Source: Diadema setosum (Eukaryota > Echinodermata > Echinoidea > Diadematoida > Diadematidae). Taken from it: DNA of 64,000 nucleotides. The translations under genes and the position numbers were made by a program. Position 1 is the first letter of the stretch. The number at the start of each line of letters is the position of its first letter. Shown here piece by piece: positions 63,301 to 64,000 of this stretch. The notes under the pieces were generated by a model. The model was given only the letters and a program-made list of their open reading frames with translations. It was not told the DNA's origin and made no database searches. The stretch is taken from contig NC_092695.1 of the NCBI RefSeq assembly GCF_964275005.1, forward strand, positions 11,051,697 to 11,115,696, written 5' to 3'.

Positions 63301-64000
63301 CTATTTCAAAAAGGTCTTTCTTAGACTAATCCAGCATGGGTGGTGAAATGAAACAGGTCCATTACCAGGATTACTGTAAAAGTGGATATTTTCGCACGAT
63401 TAATTTTTCGCGCTTGGCCGTGTCAGAAGACTTTTGCATGTTTTTAATTTCGCGGAATCAAGACAAGAAGTACTAGAACATATGGCATGCAAAAATATTC
63501 GCGTGCTTTTATTTTCGCGCTAGCATGCGCGAAAATTTCAACACCGCGAAAATTTCCAGTTTTACAGTATTGCCATGATTGCATGAGGTCGTATTCCCAT
63601 CCGCATGATCCGCATAGATCTATCTCTCCTACTAAAAAATTACATAAGTAAATTTTAGATCTGCCTGTGTATAAAGAATAAAGTGTGTCAACGTGCCACT
63701 TGGCACTGGCACTTGAAAAGAAAGGACAACAAGGTCCAAAGCTGGCGAAATATGGTGGAGCAATTGAAGGGTTAAATTAACTTTACATAGGTTCTAGGTT
63801 AAAATACTAATCATGCTAATGGAATGCAAAGAATAGTCTATTAATTTATACACTACGCAATTCAAGCATGAGCACAGTATTGAGGAAGGAAACAATAACT
63901 TGGCTGGGGCTTCTTTATCCAGGTTGATAAATGCAAGCACTGAATAAAAACTTACGAATTCAAATGAGCGTCCTGTTTACTCTTTCCCTTCTTAGATTTA
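37511..64000 (-). CDS. EIF5B: EIF5B (eukaryotic translation initiation factor 5B), 25 coding exons, N-terminus cut by the window edge
   Basis: eIF5B is the IF2-family GTPase that promotes 60S joining to the 48S complex. The 25 exons listed below join in one frame of about 1205 visible residues, against about 1220 in human, so only a few N-terminal residues are missing. Residues 1-600 (numbered from the window edge) are the charged, Lys- and Asp/Glu-rich N-terminal region with the conserved [18 protein letters not shown] and GVEVP segments. The G domain follows: GHVDTGKT (about 623-630, P loop), DTPGHE (687-692, with the catalytic His), NKID (741-744) and SAH (809-811). Domains II, III and IV follow, with [31 protein letters not shown] and a C-terminal ...[11 protein letters not shown]. 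All catalytic motifs are intact. Its larger introns carry MITEs and a Helentron-like fragment. It converges with SDAD1. Confidence 0.97.
37871..38133. mobile_element. Palindromic element (GGGCCC..GTTTCATAAAGCT ends)
   Basis: Left 'gtttcataaagctatttgta' and 'gcgactggtgatcagttct' are inverted on the right. An 85-bp TTAA-flanked element is inserted in the right arm. It lies in the last EIF5B intron. Confidence 0.6.
38004..38088. mobile_element. Mini piggyBac-like MITE (85 bp), nested
   Basis: CCCGTTGAGGACG and its exact inverse are bounded by TTAA at 38000-38003 and 38089-38092. A diverged relative without clear ends ('ggtgtctatgggaaatgtgt') is at about 24848. Confidence 0.7.
38499..38660 (-). 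CDS. EIF5B: EIF5B exon 24 (window numbering)
   Basis: Residues 1117-1170, domain IV barrel ([20 protein letters not shown]...[13 protein letters not shown]); phase 0. Confidence 0.96.
39560..39863 (-). CDS. EIF5B: EIF5B exon 23
   Basis: Residues to 1116: end of domain III ([20 protein letters not shown]), the linker helix, and the start of domain IV ([20 protein letters not shown]). It is notably GC-rich. Confidence 0.97.
40719..40795 (-). CDS. EIF5B: EIF5B exon 22
   Basis: [20 protein letters not shown]..., domain III. Two bases carry over the donor gtaagt. Confidence 0.96.
40848..41176. mobile_element. Foldback element (TTCACATT ends)
   Basis: Left TTCACATTAGCCCCTGCAAC is inverted on the right as TTCACATTGGTCCCTGCATC (read on the other strand). 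No target duplication identified. Confidence 0.45.
41456..41587 (-). CDS. EIF5B: EIF5B exon 21
   Basis: Residues 946-989 with [19 protein letters not shown], the invariant domain III segment. Confidence 0.97.
41984..42170. mobile_element. TACAGT-type MITE (TACAGTCAAACCTGTC ends)
   Basis: TACAGTCAAACCTGTCTATA on the left; the right end is the inverse with a small insertion. The interior repeats 'tatagcg(a/g)ccac'. Confidence 0.65.
42200..42331 (-). CDS. EIF5B: EIF5B exon 20
   Basis: Residues 902-945 ([20 protein letters not shown]...); donor gtaacc; phase 0. Confidence 0.96.
42640..42965. mobile_element. piggyBac-like MITE remnant (member 4)
   Basis: Begins CCCTAAAACAGCCGG, then the hairpin GGGTTGA-A-TCAACCC. 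The downstream 'gccgac..tactttcaagtctcgc' block matches the members at 36.1 and 54.1 kb. The right end is lost, and similarity fades within about 10 bp of the donor of EIF5B exon 19. Confidence 0.6.
42971..43132 (-). CDS. EIF5B: EIF5B exon 19
   Basis: Residues 848-901, domain II ([20 protein letters not shown]...LKELRVK); donor gtaagg. Confidence 0.97.
43588..43770 (-). CDS. EIF5B: EIF5B exon 18
   Basis: Residues 787-847, end of the G domain with the G5 SAH ([14 protein letters not shown]); donor gtaaga. Confidence 0.97.
44285..44710 (-). mobile_element. Helentron-like family B copy 2 (5'-truncated)
   Basis: The minus strand ends with the stem-loop GTCGC-TGTA-GCGAC, atttCTAG. Over about 425 bp it nearly matches the 3' half of copy 1 (from about 21170) but lacks its tandem duplication. 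It sits in an EIF5B intron in the same orientation as that gene. Confidence 0.65.
45006..45137 (-). CDS. EIF5B: EIF5B exon 17
   Basis: Residues 743-786, starting with the ID of the NKID motif ([20 protein letters not shown]...). Confidence 0.96.
46100..46309 (-). CDS. EIF5B: EIF5B exon 16
   Basis: Residues 673-742: G3 [26 protein letters not shown], and NK of G4; donor gtggga. Confidence 0.97.
46917..47027 (-). CDS. EIF5B: EIF5B exon 15
   Basis: Residues 636-672, switch I region ([16 protein letters not shown]). Confidence 0.97.
47808..48200. mobile_element. TACAGTTGAACCTCTC-type MITE
   Basis: TACAGTTGAACCTCTCGTAT on the left is inverted on the right (..ataagagaggttcaactgta). Subterminal 'tatccgg' boxes lie on both sides. 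Confidence 0.7.
48711..48818 (-). CDS. EIF5B: EIF5B exon 14
   Basis: Residues 600-635, including the P loop GHVDTGKT at 623-630; donor gtaggt. Confidence 0.97.
49327..49633. mobile_element. hAT-like MITE (CAGGGTTCATA ends)
   Basis: The left CCAGGGTTCATAT and the right end (other strand CAGAGTTCATACGGGTCATG) are inverted. The interior repeats 'tttccatgac' many times. The 'CAGGGTTCATACGGGTCATGG' type end is common among hAT-derived repeats. It ends about 21 bp from the donor of EIF5B exon 13; no clear 8-bp duplication seen. Confidence 0.5.
49655..49932 (-). CDS. EIF5B: EIF5B exon 13
   Basis: Residues to 599: a long Asp/Glu tract, then [21 protein letters not shown], preceding the G domain. 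The repetitive GAT/GAG codons make it prone to length variation. Confidence 0.94.
51309..51503 (-). CDS. EIF5B: EIF5B exon 12
   Basis: An acidic segment with the conserved DNWDDM-type motif ([16 protein letters not shown]). The acceptor acacag|AG and donor AATG|gtgaaa are chosen because both phases fit the neighbours; the donor is non-ideal. Confidence 0.85.
51598..51835. repeat. Dispersed repeat related to 28098-28375
   Basis: Shares 'gcgacaaaacct', 'gggttgcctttcctt', 'aggacatca' and 'tttcaccaaaattt' in the same order as the SDAD1 intron 15 insertion. Confidence 0.55.
52622..52829 (-). CDS. EIF5B: EIF5B exon 11
   Basis: [20 protein letters not shown]...[10 protein letters not shown]: the conserved YLTKxQ...GVEVP region of eIF5B. 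Confidence 0.96.
53473..53642 (-). CDS. EIF5B: EIF5B exon 10
   Basis: The [18 protein letters not shown] coiled-coil-like, alternating Glu/Lys helix. Confidence 0.95.
54133..54896. mobile_element. piggyBac-like MITE with terminal hairpins (member 2)
   Basis: CCCTAACTTACCTGGG and its exact inverse. The right flank TTAA (54897-54900) is intact; the left flank has CTTA in its place. Hairpins near both ends have the core GGCCAT-A-ATGGCC. The interior is homologous to member 1. Confidence 0.72.
54901..55605. mobile_element. piggyBac-like MITE with terminal hairpin (member 3, inverted)
   Basis: Starts CCCTAAAAGACGG and ends with the inverse of CCCTAAAAAGACTGG, flanked by TTAA at 54897-54900 (shared with member 2) and 55606-55609. 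The hairpin GGGGCCT-TTT-AGGCCCC is near the right end. The interior matches members 1 and 2 in the opposite orientation. Confidence 0.7.
55794..55910 (-). CDS. EIF5B: EIF5B exon 9
   Basis: [20 protein letters not shown]...KPNK; acidic then Lys-rich; phases 1 and 1 match the neighbours. Confidence 0.9.
56782..56868 (+). repeat. Degenerate TTAGGG-like tract
   Basis: TTAGGG, TTAGG and GTTAGGG units interrupted by other sequence, in an EIF5B intron. A shorter one is at about 11733-11750. Confidence 0.5.
57000..57243 (-). CDS. EIF5B: EIF5B exon 8
   Basis: Contains [18 protein letters not shown], the most conserved block of the eIF5B N-terminal region. Confidence 0.97.
57830..58060. mobile_element. 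TACTGTATACGC-type MITE, copy 2
   Basis: Begins TACTGTATACGCCAAATATT. Full-length similarity to 29148-29390, including 'gtgatgtacacgtatacatt'. Confidence 0.6.
58165..58372 (-). CDS. EIF5B: EIF5B exon 7
   Basis: (Y)[20 protein letters not shown]...: acidic DEDELL module, then a Lys-rich and a Pro/Glu-rich part; starts in phase 2. Confidence 0.95.
59481..59509 (-). CDS. EIF5B: EIF5B exon 6 (29-nt microexon)
   Basis: KGGKKGKKD plus two bases (TA) that complete Tyr with exon 7. Acceptor tgcag, donor gtaagt. Confidence 0.85.
60206..60330 (+). repeat. (ATA/ATG)n trinucleotide tract
   Basis: About 125 bp of AAT/ATG units beside EIF5B exon 5; it generates an Ile/Met pseudo-frame. Confidence 0.95.
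60373..60496 (-). CDS. EIF5B: EIF5B exon 5
   Basis: (K)[20 protein letters not shown]...PAGKKK; an acidic module in phase 2, matching exon 7 in pattern. Confidence 0.92.
60697..61079. mobile_element. TTAA-flanked foldback MITE (383 bp), copy 2
   Basis: TTAA at 60693-60696 and 61080-61083; ends AGGG...CCCT. Same length as copy 1 at 14933-15315, with 'ttgatgaaaatcggg' opposite 'tcttcatcaa'. Confidence 0.68.
61487..61561 (-). CDS. EIF5B: EIF5B exon 4 (75 nt)
   Basis: (L)[20 protein letters not shown]...; acceptor ttgcag, donor gtgaaa (weak). Phases 2 and 2 fit both neighbours. The least conserved exon; possibly alternatively spliced. Confidence 0.7.
61651..61685 (-). CDS. EIF5B: EIF5B exon 3 (35-nt microexon)
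   Basis: [11 protein letters not shown] plus two bases; acceptor tctag, donor gtaagt. Confidence 0.8.
62420..62489 (-). CDS. EIF5B: EIF5B exon 2 (visible numbering)
   Basis: (S)[20 protein letters not shown]...; acidic, phase 2 start; acceptor tgtag, donor gtatga. Confidence 0.82.
63372..63569. mobile_element. TACTGTAAAA-type MITE with CGCGAAAA motifs
   Basis: TACTGTAAAAGTGGATATTT on the left; the right end is inverted (..aaatttccagttttacagta). The interior is rich in 'ttcgcg' and 'cgcgaaa' in opposite halves. Confidence 0.7.
63956..64000 (-). CDS. EIF5B: EIF5B first visible exon (partial, N-terminal)
   Basis: [14 protein letters not shown] and two bases before donor gtaagt. The Lys-rich composition resembles the very start of eIF5B (MGKKxKxK...), so the ATG is probably just past the window edge. 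Confidence 0.8.

Larger units (their letters stand above)
43771..63955 (-). other. Remaining EIF5B introns
   Basis: Apart from the listed repeats, nothing is recognised in 45138-46099, 46310-46916, 47028-47807, 49933-51308, 51836-52621, 52830-53472, 55911-56999, 58373-59480 or 62490-63371. 51040-51195 looks like a decayed TACTGT-type MITE ('tactgttaaactagaaacat' opposite 'gaaaatatgtggttttaca'). Confidence 0.5.

Overview
The window is animal nuclear DNA: AT-rich overall, intron-dense (GT-AG introns throughout), with many nested non-autonomous transposons. The repeat repertoire (Helentron-like elements with 'GTCGC..GCGAC' 3' hairpins, TACAGT-type and TTAA-type MITEs, tRNA-derived SINE pieces) and the protein similarity suggest a marine invertebrate deuterostome, most likely an echinoderm. 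That placement is inference.

Three protein-coding genes are present. (1) Bases 1-2095, + strand: the last coding exon of a DDIAS/noxin-like gene (DNA-damage-induced apoptosis suppressor), cut by the left edge. (2) Bases 7251-30310, + strand: a complete 17-exon SDAD1 (SDA1 homolog) gene encoding about 698 residues, a nucleolar factor for 60S ribosomal subunit maturation and export. (3) Bases 37511-64000, - strand: 25 coding exons of EIF5B, the ribosome-dependent GTPase that joins 60S to 40S at initiation. About 1205 residues are visible and only the extreme N-terminus lies beyond the right edge. All exon joins of genes 2 and 3 were checked for splice sites and phase, and they give one open reading frame each. 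SDAD1 and EIF5B are convergent. One builds the 60S subunit and the other recruits it, a functional pairing that may or may not be meaningful.

Layout: 1-2.1 kb DDIAS-like exon; 2.1-7.2 kb intergenic, with nested TACAGT-type MITEs and a Helentron-like element; 7.25-30.3 kb SDAD1. SDAD1 intron 1 carries a GC-rich 3.4-kb LTR retrotransposon with near-identical LTRs, nested in a 16-bp-TIR element. Its intron 3 carries a second Helentron-like element with a TTAA-flanked foldback inside it. 30.3-37.5 kb is 3' flank and intergenic, with several MITEs and simple repeats. 37.5-64 kb is EIF5B with transposons in most of its larger introns.

The most unusual material is in the mobile elements. There are two otherwise unrelated Helentron-like families with the same 3' terminus and analogous 5' hairpins. 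There is a TTAA-flanked family whose four local members carry terminal hairpins with different but self-complementary (covarying) arms. There is also an insertion that duplicated the splice donor of SDAD1 exon 15.
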